This document shows positions 1 to 8,411 of a stretch of 64,000 nucleotides of DNA, piece after piece. Within the stretch, counting starts at the first letter, position 1. Each line of letters starts with the position of its first letter. Below the pieces are notes generated by a model. It made no database searches. It saw only the letters and a program-made list of their open reading frames with translations, and was not told the DNA's origin. This DNA is from CAMLIZ01 sp036231905 (lineage in GTDB: Bacteria > Pseudomonadota > Gammaproteobacteria > Burkholderiales > Burkholderiaceae_C): NCBI RefSeq assembly GCF_036231905.1, contig NZ_JAZARE010000006.1, positions 1-64,000 of the forward strand, written 5' to 3'. A program made the position numbers and the translations under genes.

Positions 1-38
1 CCAGCGTTCAATCTGAGCCAGGATCAAACTCTTCAGTT
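1..38 (-). rRNA. rrs: 16S ribosomal RNA, 5' end only
   Basis: The reverse complement of the first ~38 bases reads as the universal start of small-subunit rRNA: AAGAGTTTGATCCTGGCTCA, followed by GATTGAACGCTGG. This is the binding site of the standard 27F primer. The gene is transcribed leftwards and leaves the window at base 1, so only the extreme 5' end is present. The mature end is placed near base 38 by analogy with other proteobacteria. Promoters and boxA lie upstream, to the right. Confidence 0.97.
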
Positions 39-172
39 CGATCTTGATAAATTACTCAAAGAATTGAAGTGAACTTCACTTCTATGAGCGTTTAAGGTCC
101 ATCAGACCTCGAGAAACCTTTCGATTCCTCTTGGCCTCTCGCCCTCAAACGCCCACGCTTATCGGCTGTATG

Positions 173-184
173 TTTTTAAAGAAC
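173..184 (-). promoter_or_regulatory. boxA-like antitermination element in the rrn leader
   Basis: Read on the minus strand this is GTTCTTTAAAAA, in the leader between the rrn promoters and 16S. It resembles the boxA sequence (TGCTCTTTA-type) that loads Nus factors for rRNA antitermination. The position, about 135 bases upstream of the mature 16S start, fits. The assignment rests on similarity and location only. Confidence 0.6.
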
Positions 185-242
185 TTCGCTGCAAACCGTT
201 GCTTGCTGCGCTTGCTGAATTTGTGTTCAGCAGAGAGATGAG

Positions 243-272
243 ATTATGACGCGTTTCTTAAAAACCTGTCAA
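243..272 (-). promoter_or_regulatory. rrn promoter P2 (proximal)
   Basis: On the minus strand a perfect -35 hexamer TTGACA (267-272) is followed after 18 bp by CATAAT (243-248). It drives transcription leftwards into the 16S leader. It sits about 110 bp downstream of a second promoter-like pair, giving the tandem layout usual for ribosomal operons. Confidence 0.7.
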
Positions 273-355
273 GCACTTCGGCTCTCTTTTTCGCTGACCG
301 TTTTGTTTGCTGCTGGCCTTGCCCGCGTCAAACGCTGTGATCAGCGAAGCCCTCG

Positions 356-385
356 ACTATAGCACCACGTTTTGCGGCCTGTAAA
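356..385 (-). promoter_or_regulatory. rrn promoter P1 (distal)
   Basis: On the minus strand TTTACA (380-385), an 18-bp spacer and TATAGT (356-361) form a good sigma-70 promoter. An A/T-rich stretch just upstream (392-405, reading AACAATTTTTGCG) could act as an UP element. The -35 lies only about 20 bp beyond the ptsI stop codon, so the ribosomal operon starts immediately behind the PTS genes with no obvious terminator between them. Confidence 0.65.
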
Positions 386-404
386 GCACTCTCGCAAAAA
401 TTGT

Positions 405-2189
405 TCAGATCGTCACGGCCGCCGGCTGCTCGCTGCGCTGGAAGGCGAGGCGACACTCAGTCTCCGCATCGTCCGCGGCCAGCACGCGCTGCAGCACGCT
501 GGCATGGCGCCGCGTGTCGGCGCGCAGCACACGCTGCTTGATCGCCGCGATCTGCGCGGGATGCATCGAGAAGCTGCGGAGCCCCATGGCCAGCAAGAGT
601 TCGGTGAACTGCGGGTCCCCCGCCATCTCGCCGCAGACGCTCACGTCCTTGCGCGCCGCGTTGGCTTGCGCAATGGTTTCGGCGATGAGGCGCAGCACTG
701 CCGGGTGCCAGGGGTCGTACAGGTGCGCCACCGCTTCGTCCGCGCGGTCAATGGCCAGCGTGTACTGGATCAGGTCGTTGGTGCCGATCGACACGAAGTC
801 GAAGTAGCGCAGGAACGTGGGCAGCATCAGCGCGGCCGCCGGCACCTCGATCATCGCCCCGACTTCCACGTCGACGAACGGCCGGCCGGCATCCGCCAGC
901 TGCTGCTTGGCGCGGGCCAGCGCCTCCAGGGTGAGGCGGATCTCGCTGAGGTGGGCCACCATGGGCAGCAGCAGACGGACCTTGCCGAAAGCACTCGCAC
1001 GCAGGATGGCGCGCAGCTGCTGGCGGAACATGCTGGGCTCCGACAGGCTCCAGCGGATGGCCCGCAGACCGAGTGCGGGATTGAGCGCATGTTCGTGGCG
1101 CAACTCCTGCACCGACATGCGGTCCAGCGGTTTGTCCGCACCCACGTCCACCGTGCGGATGGTGACCGGCAGGCCCTTCATCGACTGCACCACGGTGCGA
1201 TAACACTCGAATTGCTCCTCTTCCCCGGGCAGGTCGCCGGTGCGGTTCATGAAGAGGAACTCGGTGCGGAACAGGCCGACGCCCACGGCCCCAGCCTCCA
1301 ACGCCGCCGGCGCATCGCCAGGCAGCTCGATGTTGGCCATCAGCTGCACCGGCTGGCCGTCCAGCGTGACGGCGGGCGTGTGGCGCAGGCGGTTCAGGCG
1401 CGCGCGCTCTAGCTCGCTCTGGCGCTGGCGGAAGCGGTATTCCTCCAGCACGATGGGCGAGGGGTCCACGATCACCAGGCCGGCGTCGCCGTCGATGATG
1501 ACCCAGTCGTCCTGCCGGATCAGGTGGCTGGCCTCGCGCGCGCCCACCACGGCGGGAATGTCCATGCTGCGGGCGACGATGGCGGTGTGGGAGGTCTTGC
1601 CACCCACGTCGGTGACAAACCCAGTGAACACGCTGCGCTTGAACTGCAGCATGTCGGCGGGCGAGATGTCGTTGGCCACCAGCACCAGCGGATCCTCGCC
1701 ACCGAAATCGCGCGCCTGTGCCGCGGCCGGCACCAGCGCGCTGCCGCCACCGCGCGCCAGCGCCCGCAGCAGGCGCTCCGCCACCTGCTCCAGGTCGGCC
1801 TTGCGCTCGCGCAGGTACTCGTCCTCCATCTCGTCGAACTGGCGTGCCAGCACTTCCAGCTGCGCCGACAGCGCCCACTCGGCGTTGTAGTGGCGTTCGC
1901 GGATCCAGTGCTTGGTGGCGCCGGTGAGCGTCTCGTCATGCAGCAGCATCAGGTGCACATCGAGCAGGGCCGAGAGCTCGGGCGGCGCCTCCGCCGGCAA
2001 GTCGCGCTGCAGCACGGTCAGCTCCCCGGCCACGAGGTCGCGCGCCGTGCGCAGGCGCTCGATCTCACCCTCGATCTGCGATCCGTCGACGAAGTAGTGG
2101 GCGACGTCGACACGGCTGGATGCGATCAGCACCGCGCGGCCGATGGCCACGCCCCGGGACACCGGCAAGCCGAACACCTGAATGCTCAT
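405..2189 (-). CDS. ptsI: Phosphoenolpyruvate-protein phosphotransferase (PTS enzyme I)
   Basis: Cytoplasmic enzyme I takes phosphate from PEP and passes it to HPr. The 594-residue protein has the normal length and order: an N-terminal HPr-binding/phosphohistidine part, the active-site histidine in GGKTSHTAIVAR (around residue 200), then the PEP-binding TIM barrel with SIGTNDLIQYTLAIDR and the catalytic cysteine in VCGEMAGDP. The start at 2189 (MSIQVFGLPVSRG) matches the family N-terminus; an in-frame ATG ten codons upstream adds residues unlike the family. It lies 106 bp downstream of ptsH on the same strand. No sugar permease is present in the cluster, so the likely role is signalling through phosphorylation state. 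Confidence 0.95.
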   Translation of the reverse strand: MSIQVFGLPVSRGVAIGRAVLIASSRVDVAHYFVDGSQIEGEIERLRTARDLVAGELTVLQRDLPAEAPPELSALLDVHLMLLHDETLTGATKHWIRERHYNAEWALSAQLEVLARQFDEMEDEYLRERKADLEQVAERLLRALARGGGSALVPAAAQARDFGGEDPLVLVANDISPADMLQFKRSVFTGFVTDVGGKTSHTAIVARSMDIPAVVGAREASHLIRQDDWVIIDGDAGLVIVDPSPIVLEEYRFRQRQSELERARLNRLRHTPAVTLDGQPVQLMANIELPGDAPAALEAGAVGVGLFRTEFLFMNRTGDLPGEEEQFECYRTVVQSMKGLPVTIRTVDVGADKPLDRMSVQELRHEHALNPALGLRAIRWSLSEPSMFRQQLRAILRASAFGKVRLLLPMVAHLSEIRLTLEALARAKQQLADAGRPFVDVEVGAMIEVPAAALMLPTFLRYFDFVSIGTNDLIQYTLAIDRADEAVAHLYDPWHPAVLRLIAETIAQANAARKDVSVCGEMAGDPQFTELLLAMGLRSFSMHPAQIAAIKQRVLRADTRRHASVLQRVLAADDAETECRLAFQRSEQPAAVTI

Positions 2190-2295
2190 GCAAACGACTG
2201 TAGCAGCGGGCGCGGCCACGGGCCCTCGGGTTGCACCTCAGCGCGGGCCCACCTGCAAACCTTTGCAGGGGCCGGCAGCCGCTCAGTTCACAGGC

Positions 2296-2565
2296 TCACT
2301 CGCCTTCGCCGAACTTGTCGCTGATGAGTGCCAGCAGGCCGTCCATGGCCGCCTGCTCGTCCGCACCCTCGGTTTCGATCTCCACCTCGGCGCCCAGCCC
2401 GGCGGCCAGCATCATCACGCCCATGATGCTCTTGGCATTGACCCGCCGGCCGTTGCGGCTCATGTGGATGTCGCTGCTGAAGCTGCTGGCCAGCTTGGTG
2501 AGCTTGGCCGATGCCCGGGCGTGCAGGCCGAGCTTATTGCTGATGGTGATGCTGCGCTTGATCAT
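2296..2565 (-). CDS. ptsH: Phosphocarrier protein HPr
   Basis: HPr carries phosphate from enzyme I to EIIA proteins. The 89-residue product has the active-site histidine in LHARAS (near residue 15) and a serine at the position used by HPr kinase in some bacteria (AKSIMGVMML, near residue 46). The start codon lies inside the 3' end of the upstream EIIA gene (32-bp overlap), with GGAG a few bases upstream as ribosome site. The overlap suggests translational coupling of EIIA and HPr. The C-terminus (FGEGE) is acidic. Confidence 0.95.
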   Translation of the reverse strand: MIKRSITISNKLGLHARASAKLTKLASSFSSDIHMSRNGRRVNAKSIMGVMMLAAGLGAEVEIETEGADEQAAMDGLLALISDKFGEGE

Positions 2566-2983
2566 GGGCTCCGGGGGAAAAAGCCTGGTTCTGCGGCCGG
2601 GACACGGCCACCTGCATCACGCCCTGGGTGGCACCGGCCACCGCGCGGGCCACCACCGCGTCCAGCGGCTCGGCGGCATAACACAGCGCACGCCACAACA
2701 TGGGCACGTTCACGCCGGTGACCACCTTCACCAGCAGGCCGTCGGCCAGGCGCTGGGCCACGTTGCAGGGCGTGGCGCCGAACACGTCGGTGAAGATCAG
2801 GGCCTCGGGCTGGCGCACCTGGTTCAGCAGCACCCTCGCCTGGGCCTCGATGTCGTCGGGCGTCATCGCCGGCGCCACGTCCAGCACCTGCAGGGAGGCT
2901 GCACAGTCCGGGAACGCATGCTCCGCAACGGCCTTCAGCGAGGAAGCCAGCGGGGCATGGGCAATGATGAGCAGGCCGGTCAT
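2534..2983 (-). CDS. PTS EIIA component, mannose/fructose family (regulatory)
   Basis: The 149-residue protein begins MTGLLIIAHAPLASSL, the EIIA-Man fold start with its phosphorylatable histidine in IAHAPL (near residue 9), and continues with the conserved FTDVFGATPCNVA segment. It is a stand-alone EIIA domain with no EIIB, EIIC or EIID partner nearby. With ptsH and ptsI downstream it forms the short PTS chain common in betaproteobacteria, which is thought to sense the PEP/pyruvate balance and not to import sugar. The C-terminus ends in a histidine- and glutamine-rich tail encoded in the region overlapping ptsH, probably dispensable. Confidence 0.9.
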   Translation of the reverse strand: MTGLLIIAHAPLASSLKAVAEHAFPDCAASLQVLDVAPAMTPDDIEAQARVLLNQVRQPEALIFTDVFGATPCNVAQRLADGLLVKVVTGVNVPMLWRALCYAAEPLDAVVARAVAGATQGVMQVAVSRPQNQAFSPGAHDQAQHHHQQ

Positions 2984-3007
2984 GGTGCAATGCAGCGATT
3001 ATCGAGC

Positions 3008-3532
3008 TTACGGCAATCGCAGGCCGCCGAAGAAGGTTTCGGTGGCTTCCGCATCCAGGGCCGCGCCAAACATCGTGACCTGGAACACACGGGTGCCTTT
3101 CGAGAAGAACGCCAGGCGCTCGTGCACGGCCCGGCCATCGGGCAGGCGCCCCTGCACCTCCAGCGCCTGGGCCTGGGGATTGGGCGTCATGCCGGGCACC
3201 ATCACACGATGCTCGGACGCCACGGCGCCGTTCAGGTTGGACAACGCCGCCGCCCGCAGCGCCTGCAGCGCCGGCCCCACGCGGGCGGGCTCCGCCACAT
3301 CGCCATGGCTCACGGCGAACATCACATCGCCGCTGCGGCAGGCCACGATCGCCAGCCGCACCGGGGCACCGGCCAGCGGCACCTGGCGCACCTCATGGCT
3401 GGGCTTGCAGGGGAACATGGCCACCGCACCGCTGCCTTCAGGGTGCACCTCGCGCCAGTTGAGTTCGGGCGCGCACGCCGCCAGGGATGCGCAGGCCAGC
3501 GCGCCCCACACCCCGCGCAGGAATCTTTGCAT
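3008..3532 (-). CDS. Putative lipoprotein of unknown function
   Basis: No function recognised. The 174-residue protein starts with a basic N-terminus and a hydrophobic stretch ending in a lipobox (SLAAC, cysteine near residue 20), so it should be exported and lipid-anchored. The mature part contains a repeated pattern of short beta-like segments and two cysteines (FPCKPS and VACRSG) that could pair in the periplasm. The start at 3532 (MQRFLRGVWG) is preferred over one 12 codons upstream because it gives a proper signal peptide. It lies 24 bp downstream of the EIIA stop on the same strand as that gene's upstream side, and is divergent from the CoA-transferase. Confidence 0.7.
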   Translation of the reverse strand: MQRFLRGVWGALACASLAACAPELNWREVHPEGSGAVAMFPCKPSHEVRQVPLAGAPVRLAIVACRSGDVMFAVSHGDVAEPARVGPALQALRAAALSNLNGAVASEHRVMVPGMTPNPQAQALEVQGRLPDGRAVHERLAFFSKGTRVFQVTMFGAALDAEATETFFGGLRLP

Positions 3533-3583
3533 CCGGACGATTATCAAGTGGCTGCCGCAAAGGCGCATCGCACAATCGGCGCC

Positions 3584-4825
3584 ATGACCGTGCCTTCATC
3601 CGACACTCCGGCCGCGCTGAACGGCGTGCGCGTGCTTGACCTGTCCCGCGTGCTCGCCGGCCCCTGGTGCACCCAGACCCTGGCGGACCTGGGTGCCGAC
3701 GTCATCAAGGTCGAGCGGCCCGGCTGCGGGGACGACACCCGCGGCTGGGGCCCGCCCTTCCTGAAGGACCGGGACGGGGCCGACACGGCGGAAGCGGCCT
3801 ACTACCTGGGCACCAACCGCAACAAGCGCTCGATCACGGTGGACATCGCCCAGCCCGCCGGCCAGGCGCTGATCCGCACGCTGGCGGCCCAGTGCGATGT
3901 CTTCATCGAGAACTTCAAGGTCGGCGACATGGCGCGCTACGGCCTGGACGCCGCCTCGCTGCGCGAACTGAACCCCCGCCTGGTGTATTGCTCGGTCACC
4001 GGCTTCGGCCAGACCGGCCCTTACCGCGAGCGCGCGGGCTACGACTATGCGATCCAGGGCCTGGGTGGCCTGATGAGCGTGACCGGCGAACGTGACGACC
4101 TGCCCGGCGGCGGCCCGCAGAAGGTGGGCGTGGCGGTGGCCGACCTGTTCACCGGCCTGTACGCCACGGTGGCCATCCTCGCCGCACTGCGCCACCGCGA
4201 CGCCACTGGCGAAGGCCAGGTCATCGACATGGCGCTGCTGGACACCCAGGTCGCCATGCTGGCCAACCTGGGCGCCAACTACCTGACCACCGGCGTGGCG
4301 CCCCGGCGCATGGGCAATGCGCACCAGAACATCGTGCCCTACCAGGTGTTCGAGGTGGCGGACGGCCACATGATCCTGGCGGTGGGCAACGACGGCCAGT
4401 TCGCCAAGTTCTGCGAAGTCGCCGGTCGCCCGGAGCTCGCGCAGGATGTGCGCTTCCAGACCAACGCCGACCGCGTGCGCCATCGTGACGTGCTGGTGCC
4501 GCTGCTGGCCGAGGTGATGAAGCAGCGCGGCCGGCAGGCCTGGCTGAGCGCGCTGGAAGCCGCCAAGGTGCCCTGCGGCCCCATCAATTCGCTGGCGGAG
4601 GTGTTCAGCGACCCGCAGGTGCAGGGGCGCGGCATGACGGTGCCGGTGCCGCATCCGCTCACCGACGAGCTGCGCCTGGTAGCCAGCCCGATCAAGCTGT
4701 CCGCCACGCCGGTGCAGTACCGGCAGGCGCCGCCGCTGCTGGGCGAGCACACCGAGCAGGTGCTGGCCGAGTTCGGGGTGAGCGCTTCCGAACTGTCCGC
4801 CTTGCGGCAGCAGCGCGTGGTGTGA
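3584..4825 (+). CDS. CoA-transferase, class III (CaiB/BaiF family)
   Basis: Class III transferases move CoA between carboxylic acids through an enzyme-bound aspartyl-CoA. The 413-residue protein is full length and shows the family features in order: NGVRVLDLSRVLAGPW at the N-terminus, ADVIKVERPGCGDDTR, the GTNRNKRSI segment, and the catalytic aspartate region IDMALLDTQVAML (near residue 215). The start at 3584 is set by the family N-terminus; the same frame is open far upstream, but that part only mirrors the opposite-strand genes. Substrate cannot be told from sequence. It is divergent from the lipoprotein gene with a 51-bp gap. Confidence 0.9.
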   Translation: MTVPSSDTPAALNGVRVLDLSRVLAGPWCTQTLADLGADVIKVERPGCGDDTRGWGPPFLKDRDGADTAEAAYYLGTNRNKRSITVDIAQPAGQALIRTLAAQCDVFIENFKVGDMARYGLDAASLRELNPRLVYCSVTGFGQTGPYRERAGYDYAIQGLGGLMSVTGERDDLPGGGPQKVGVAVADLFTGLYATVAILAALRHRDATGEGQVIDMALLDTQVAMLANLGANYLTTGVAPRRMGNAHQNIVPYQVFEVADGHMILAVGNDGQFAKFCEVAGRPELAQDVRFQTNADRVRHRDVLVPLLAEVMKQRGRQAWLSALEAAKVPCGPINSLAEVFSDPQVQGRGMTVPVPHPLTDELRLVASPIKLSATPVQYRQAPPLLGEHTEQVLAEFGVSASELSALRQQRVV

Positions 4826-5004
4826 TGGCACCGCGGCTGGCGGCATGGCCGTTGCCCCCGACTCCGGGGATGGACGCCTGCCTGGGGCGGCGCACAGCAT
4901 CGACGCCCGCGCAGCCACGGCCGGCGACCCGCCGCAGGCCCTGCCACCGCAGCGGCCGCCACCGGAGCGCCTGATGTCCTTGGCGTCCAGGGAAGTGCAC
5001 CCAC

Positions 5005-6159
5005 ATGTTCGAATCTGACCGCAGCCGCGACGCATCGGCCAACGAGGCCCACATCACCGGAGCGCCCGTGGCGCCGCCAGCGGACGCCGCCGGGGCGGAA
5101 CGCTGGCGTGCGCTGCTCACCCTGGTGGGCAGCGAGATCGCGGGCCCGCTCACCGCGGCGATGGAACGCATCACCGCCTTGACCACCACCGGCAAGATCG
5201 ACCGGCAGAGCCTGCGTGCCCTGCGCGACGAGGTCGAAGCCGCGCGCCGGGCCGGCATGGTGGGCCAGCAGCTGGCGCGTTTTGCGTCCGGCCGGGTGCG
5301 GCAAAGCCATGAGCGCCTGAACCTCACCCAGCTGCTGAAGGACGTGCTGGTGCAGCGCGGCCGCGACTTGCAGGCCCGCGGCCTGCCGCTGCGCCAGGCG
5401 CTCAAGCCGGCCGAAGTGATCGCCGACGCCTCCTTGCTGTTCGCCATGTTCAACGCCCTGCTCGACTGGTGCGCAGAACATGCCCGCTCCACCATCGACC
5501 TCCGGCTGGACCACACCACCTGGCCGGTGCAGGCGCGGCTGGCATGCCGCTTCGCCTTCCGCCCGGCCGGTGACCTGCCACCCGACGAACCCTTGCCCTC
5601 GCTGGACAGCCTGGCCTGGCACCTGGTGCAGCAGGCAGCGTGGACCATGGGGCTGAAGGTCGAGCGCGAGGAAACCGGCATCGAAAGCACGGCCACGCTG
5701 GTCTTCCCGCGCACCGTGAACCGCGAGCTGGAAGGCGTGAGCGCGGTGGAGATCGACCACGGTTTCCCGTCCTCGCTGAACTCCAAGCCGCTGGCCGGCA
5801 GCCACGTGCTGGTGGTGGCGTCGCGGCGCGAGGTGCGCAGCCAGGTGCGCGAAGCGATCGCCCACATGGGCCTGATCCTGGACTTCGTCACCTCCATCGA
5901 CGAGGCGCGCGAGTTCTGCAGCGGCGGCCTGCCGCACGCGGTGGTCTACGAGGCGGTGCTGGGCGGCGAACGCCTGGAGCACCTGCGCCAGGAGATCCAG
6001 CAGGAAGTGCCCGACCTGGTGTTCGTGGAGATCGTTGAAGAAGGGGACGTCTTCCAGGTGTCCGGCTTCGGCGGCCCGCCGGTGGCGCGGGTGGGGCGCG
6101 AAGGGCTGCACAGCGCCCTGCCCTCGGTGCTGGTCTTCGAGCTCTCCAAAGGCCTGTAG
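5005..6159 (+). CDS. Degenerate hybrid histidine kinase-like protein (no phosphorylatable His or Asp seen)
   Basis: The 384-residue protein has the layout of a small hybrid sensor kinase but lacks the reactive residues. Residues ~35-100 look like a dimerisation/phosphoacceptor helix pair in which the expected histidine box reads SEIAGPLTAAM, with serine where histidine should be. Residues ~130-245 resemble the ATPase domain (an N-box-like stretch ADASLLFAMFNALLDWCAE) but no G-box glycines are visible. Residues ~265-380 look like a receiver (GSHVLVVASRREVRSQVREA) whose acceptor position reads VVYEAVL without an aspartate. No transmembrane segment. Possibly a scaffold or inhibitor in a phosphorelay. 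Assignment is by fold-like pattern only. A 179-bp gap precedes it. Confidence 0.6.
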   Translation: MFESDRSRDASANEAHITGAPVAPPADAAGAERWRALLTLVGSEIAGPLTAAMERITALTTTGKIDRQSLRALRDEVEAARRAGMVGQQLARFASGRVRQSHERLNLTQLLKDVLVQRGRDLQARGLPLRQALKPAEVIADASLLFAMFNALLDWCAEHARSTIDLRLDHTTWPVQARLACRFAFRPAGDLPPDEPLPSLDSLAWHLVQQAAWTMGLKVEREETGIESTATLVFPRTVNRELEGVSAVEIDHGFPSSLNSKPLAGSHVLVVASRREVRSQVREAIAHMGLILDFVTSIDEAREFCSGGLPHAVVYEAVLGGERLEHLRQEIQQEVPDLVFVEIVEEGDVFQVSGFGGPPVARVGREGLHSALPSVLVFELSKGL

Positions 6160-6216
6160 GCGCCCCCAATACAGCGGCTGCCGTAAACTGGCCGGCTGCT
6201 GTACAAGGCGTTTCAC

Positions 6217-6732
6217 ATGAAGCTTTCTCCCCGCATCCTGACCGCCGCGGCGGTGGTCGTCGCCCTCGGCGTGGGGGGCGCGCTCACCTACAAGTCGCTC
6301 AACAGCTACGACCCCGTGCCGGCGGTGAACTACACCCTGCTCGACGGCACCCAGGGCAACACCGCCCAGCTGCGCGGCAAGGTGACGCTGGTGAACTTCT
6401 GGGCCACCAGCTGCTCGACCTGCGTGCACGAGATGCCGCAGATCGTGGCCACGCACCAGAAGTACAAGGCACGCGGCTTCGACACCCTGGCCGTGGCGAT
6501 GAGCTACGACCCGCCGGCGTATGTGGCCAACTTCGCGGAAAGCCGCAAGCTGCCGTTCAAGGTGGCCATCGACAACACCGGCGACATCGCCAAGGGCTTC
6601 GGCGACGTGCGCCTCACGCCCACCACCTACGTGGTGAACAAGCGCGGCGAGATCGTCAAGCGCTTCGTCGGCGAACCGGACTTCAACGCCCTGCACGTGC
6701 TGCTGGAGCAGCTGCTGGCCGAACGCGCCTGA
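6217..6732 (+). CDS. TlpA/ResA-type thiol:disulfide oxidoreductase
   Basis: Membrane-anchored periplasmic thioredoxin-like protein of 171 residues. An N-terminal hydrophobic segment (about residues 8-26) serves as uncleaved anchor or signal. The redox motif is WATSCSTC (CxxC near residue 66), followed by the ResA/TlpA insert region and the cis-proline loop (LTPTTYVV). Such proteins usually keep cysteines reduced in apocytochrome c or copper centres. The gene stands alone between the kinase-like gene (57 bp upstream) and the convergent exporter gene (19 bp downstream), so its client is not evident. Confidence 0.88.
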   Translation: MKLSPRILTAAAVVVALGVGGALTYKSLNSYDPVPAVNYTLLDGTQGNTAQLRGKVTLVNFWATSCSTCVHEMPQIVATHQKYKARGFDTLAVAMSYDPPAYVANFAESRKLPFKVAIDNTGDIAKGFGDVRLTPTTYVVNKRGEIVKRFVGEPDFNALHVLLEQLLAERA

Positions 6733-6751
6733 GAACCGGCAGCGCGCGGCC

Positions 6752-7615
6752 TCAGTCCGCGCGCAAGGCCAGCCCCGCGGCACCGACGATCATGGCCGCC
6801 GCGGCCGCCAGCACCAGCGTGAGCGGCCTGCCGCTGGTCAGCGCCAGCAAGGCGGTGGACGCCAGCGGCGTGAGGTAGCTCAACACGCCGATCGTGCGCG
6901 GATCGCCGCCCTTCAAGGCCTTGTCCCAGAGGAAGAACGCGGCGCCCAGCGGGCCCAGGCCCATGGCCGCCACCAGCAGCCCGTCACGCAGCGACAGCTC
7001 GGCCGCCGGCTCCAGCGCCACGTGGCAAGCCAGTGACAACACGCCCGACACGGCGCCGAAGAGTCCGATGGCGGCGGTCGGAAACGACCGGCCTTGCTCT
7101 GCCAGGCGCCGGGTGCCCAGCGAATAGCTGGCCCAGATGAAGGCCGAGCCCAGCGCCGGCAGATAACCCCAGGCGAGGCCCCCTTCTAGCGAGCGCCCGC
7201 CCACGATGGCCAAGGCCGCGCCGGCAAACCCCAGCAGCCCGGCCAGCCAATGCACCGGACGCAGCCGCACGCCGGGCAGCCACAGCGGCGCCATCACCAC
7301 GATCAGCAGCGGCCACAGGTAATTGACCAGGTTGGCCTCCACCGGCGGCGCATGGCGCAGCGCGATGAACAGCAGGAAATGGAAGCCGAACAGGCCGTAC
7401 ACGCCAAGCGCGAGCGCGCCACGGCTCACCTTCCACGCGCGCCAGTGCGGCCAGGCCGGCACGCTGCCGATCAGCAGGGCCAGCCCGGTGAGCAGAAACG
7501 GCGGCACATGGGCCAGCGACACGCCGAGCGAGGCCAGGCTGGCCCACAGGGCGATGGCGCCCAGCGCAAACAGGTTGGCATGCAGGCGCGACGAAGGCAG
7601 GGGGACGGCGGACAT
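6752..7615 (-). CDS. EamA/DMT-superfamily transporter
   Basis: Inner-membrane protein of 287 residues with about ten hydrophobic helices arranged as two EamA repeats, typical of drug/metabolite exporters. The first repeat carries the motif VEANLVNYLWPLLIVVMAPL and the second ends GVLSYLTPLASTALLALTSG, both family hallmarks. Substrate is unknown; relatives export amino acids or purines. The AraC-type gene at 7688 lies directly upstream on the same strand (72-bp gap), so the regulator may control this exporter and share its transcript. Confidence 0.85.
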   Translation of the reverse strand: MSAVPLPSSRLHANLFALGAIALWASLASLGVSLAHVPPFLLTGLALLIGSVPAWPHWRAWKVSRGALALGVYGLFGFHFLLFIALRHAPPVEANLVNYLWPLLIVVMAPLWLPGVRLRPVHWLAGLLGFAGAALAIVGGRSLEGGLAWGYLPALGSAFIWASYSLGTRRLAEQGRSFPTAAIGLFGAVSGVLSLACHVALEPAAELSLRDGLLVAAMGLGPLGAAFFLWDKALKGGDPRTIGVLSYLTPLASTALLALTSGRPLTLVLAAAAAMIVGAAGLALRAD

Positions 7616-7687
7616 GCGCCCAGCGTAGCGGCAGCGCGGGCGGCGCGGTGTCGCGCCACACCGGCCGGCTGTCGCGCGACGCCGGTT

Positions 7688-8392
7688 TCAGCCGGCGCGG
7701 CGCAAAGCGGCGATCAGCGCGGATGCGGATCGGTAGCCGCAGCGCGCGGCCACCTCGTCCACCGGCAGGCCTTGCTGGCGCAGCGAGCGTGCGCATGCGA
7801 GGCGGCGTTCGCGCACCCACGCCAGCGGCGGCAGGCCGTGCTGCGCCACGCAGCGCGCGGCGAACTGGCTGGGGCTCAGGTGCACTTGCGCCGCCAGCGC
7901 GGCGACGTCCAGTGGCAGCGACAGGTGCGAGTCCACCCAGTGCTGCAGCTGCGGCCAGTCGATCCGGCGCCCGCGCGCCGCCCCCGCCGGCGCCGATCCA
8001 CCTGCCCACAGGGACTGCAGCAGCAGCGGTGTGGCCGCCTGCAGCCAGGCATCGTCGGCCTGCAGCGCCTGCAGGAAACCGAGCAGCCCGGGCAAGCCGG
8101 CAGGCGTGTCCAGCACCCGGCCGGCCAGGCGCTCCAGCCGCGGATCGCTGCTGTCCAGCACGAAGCATTGCGCGTGCGGACCGCGTGGCCGGCGGCCGGC
8201 CCAGAAATCATGGCGCGCGCCGGGCGGAATCACCGCCACCCGGCCGGCCGTCATGCGCGCCCCGCGGCCTTCGATGTCCAGCTCCAGCACGCCCTGCCAG
8301 CCCCACAGCACCTGGAAGTGTTCGTGCGCATGGCTGCCGGGAGATGCGCCGTAGTGGCGCAGGCTCAGGCGAGTGTCGGGCAGCGGTTGCAT
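7688..8392 (-). CDS. AraC-family transcriptional regulator
   Basis: The 234-residue protein has an N-terminal cupin-like sensor (SHAHEHFQVLWGWQGVLELDIEG and IPPGARHDF) and a C-terminal pair of helix-turn-helix motifs (LDVAALAAQVHLSPSQFAAR and LPVDEVAARCGYRSASALIAA). The start at 8392 (MQPLPDT) is chosen because it stays clear of the rsgA stop at 8412; an ATG four codons upstream is also possible. It probably regulates the exporter gene just downstream, an inference from adjacency. Confidence 0.85.
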   Translation of the reverse strand: MQPLPDTRLSLRHYGASPGSHAHEHFQVLWGWQGVLELDIEGRGARMTAGRVAVIPPGARHDFWAGRRPRGPHAQCFVLDSSDPRLERLAGRVLDTPAGLPGLLGFLQALQADDAWLQAATPLLLQSLWAGGSAPAGAARGRRIDWPQLQHWVDSHLSLPLDVAALAAQVHLSPSQFAARCVAQHGLPPLAWVRERRLACARSLRQQGLPVDEVAARCGYRSASALIAALRRAG

Positions 8393-8411
8393 GGCGCCCA
8401 GCATACGCGCC

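Noticed and set aside
2231..3583. Open frame extending the CoA-transferase about 450 codons upstream
   Set aside because: The extension covers opposite-strand genes (ptsH, EIIA, lipoprotein) and is Gln/His/Arg-rich as expected for antisense of GC-rich coding DNA; family N-terminus begins at 3584.
4824..4973. 49-residue Arg/Pro-rich ORF overlapping the CoA-transferase stop
   Set aside because: TGATG overlap looks attractive, but composition is low complexity and there is no ribosome site of its own or known pattern.
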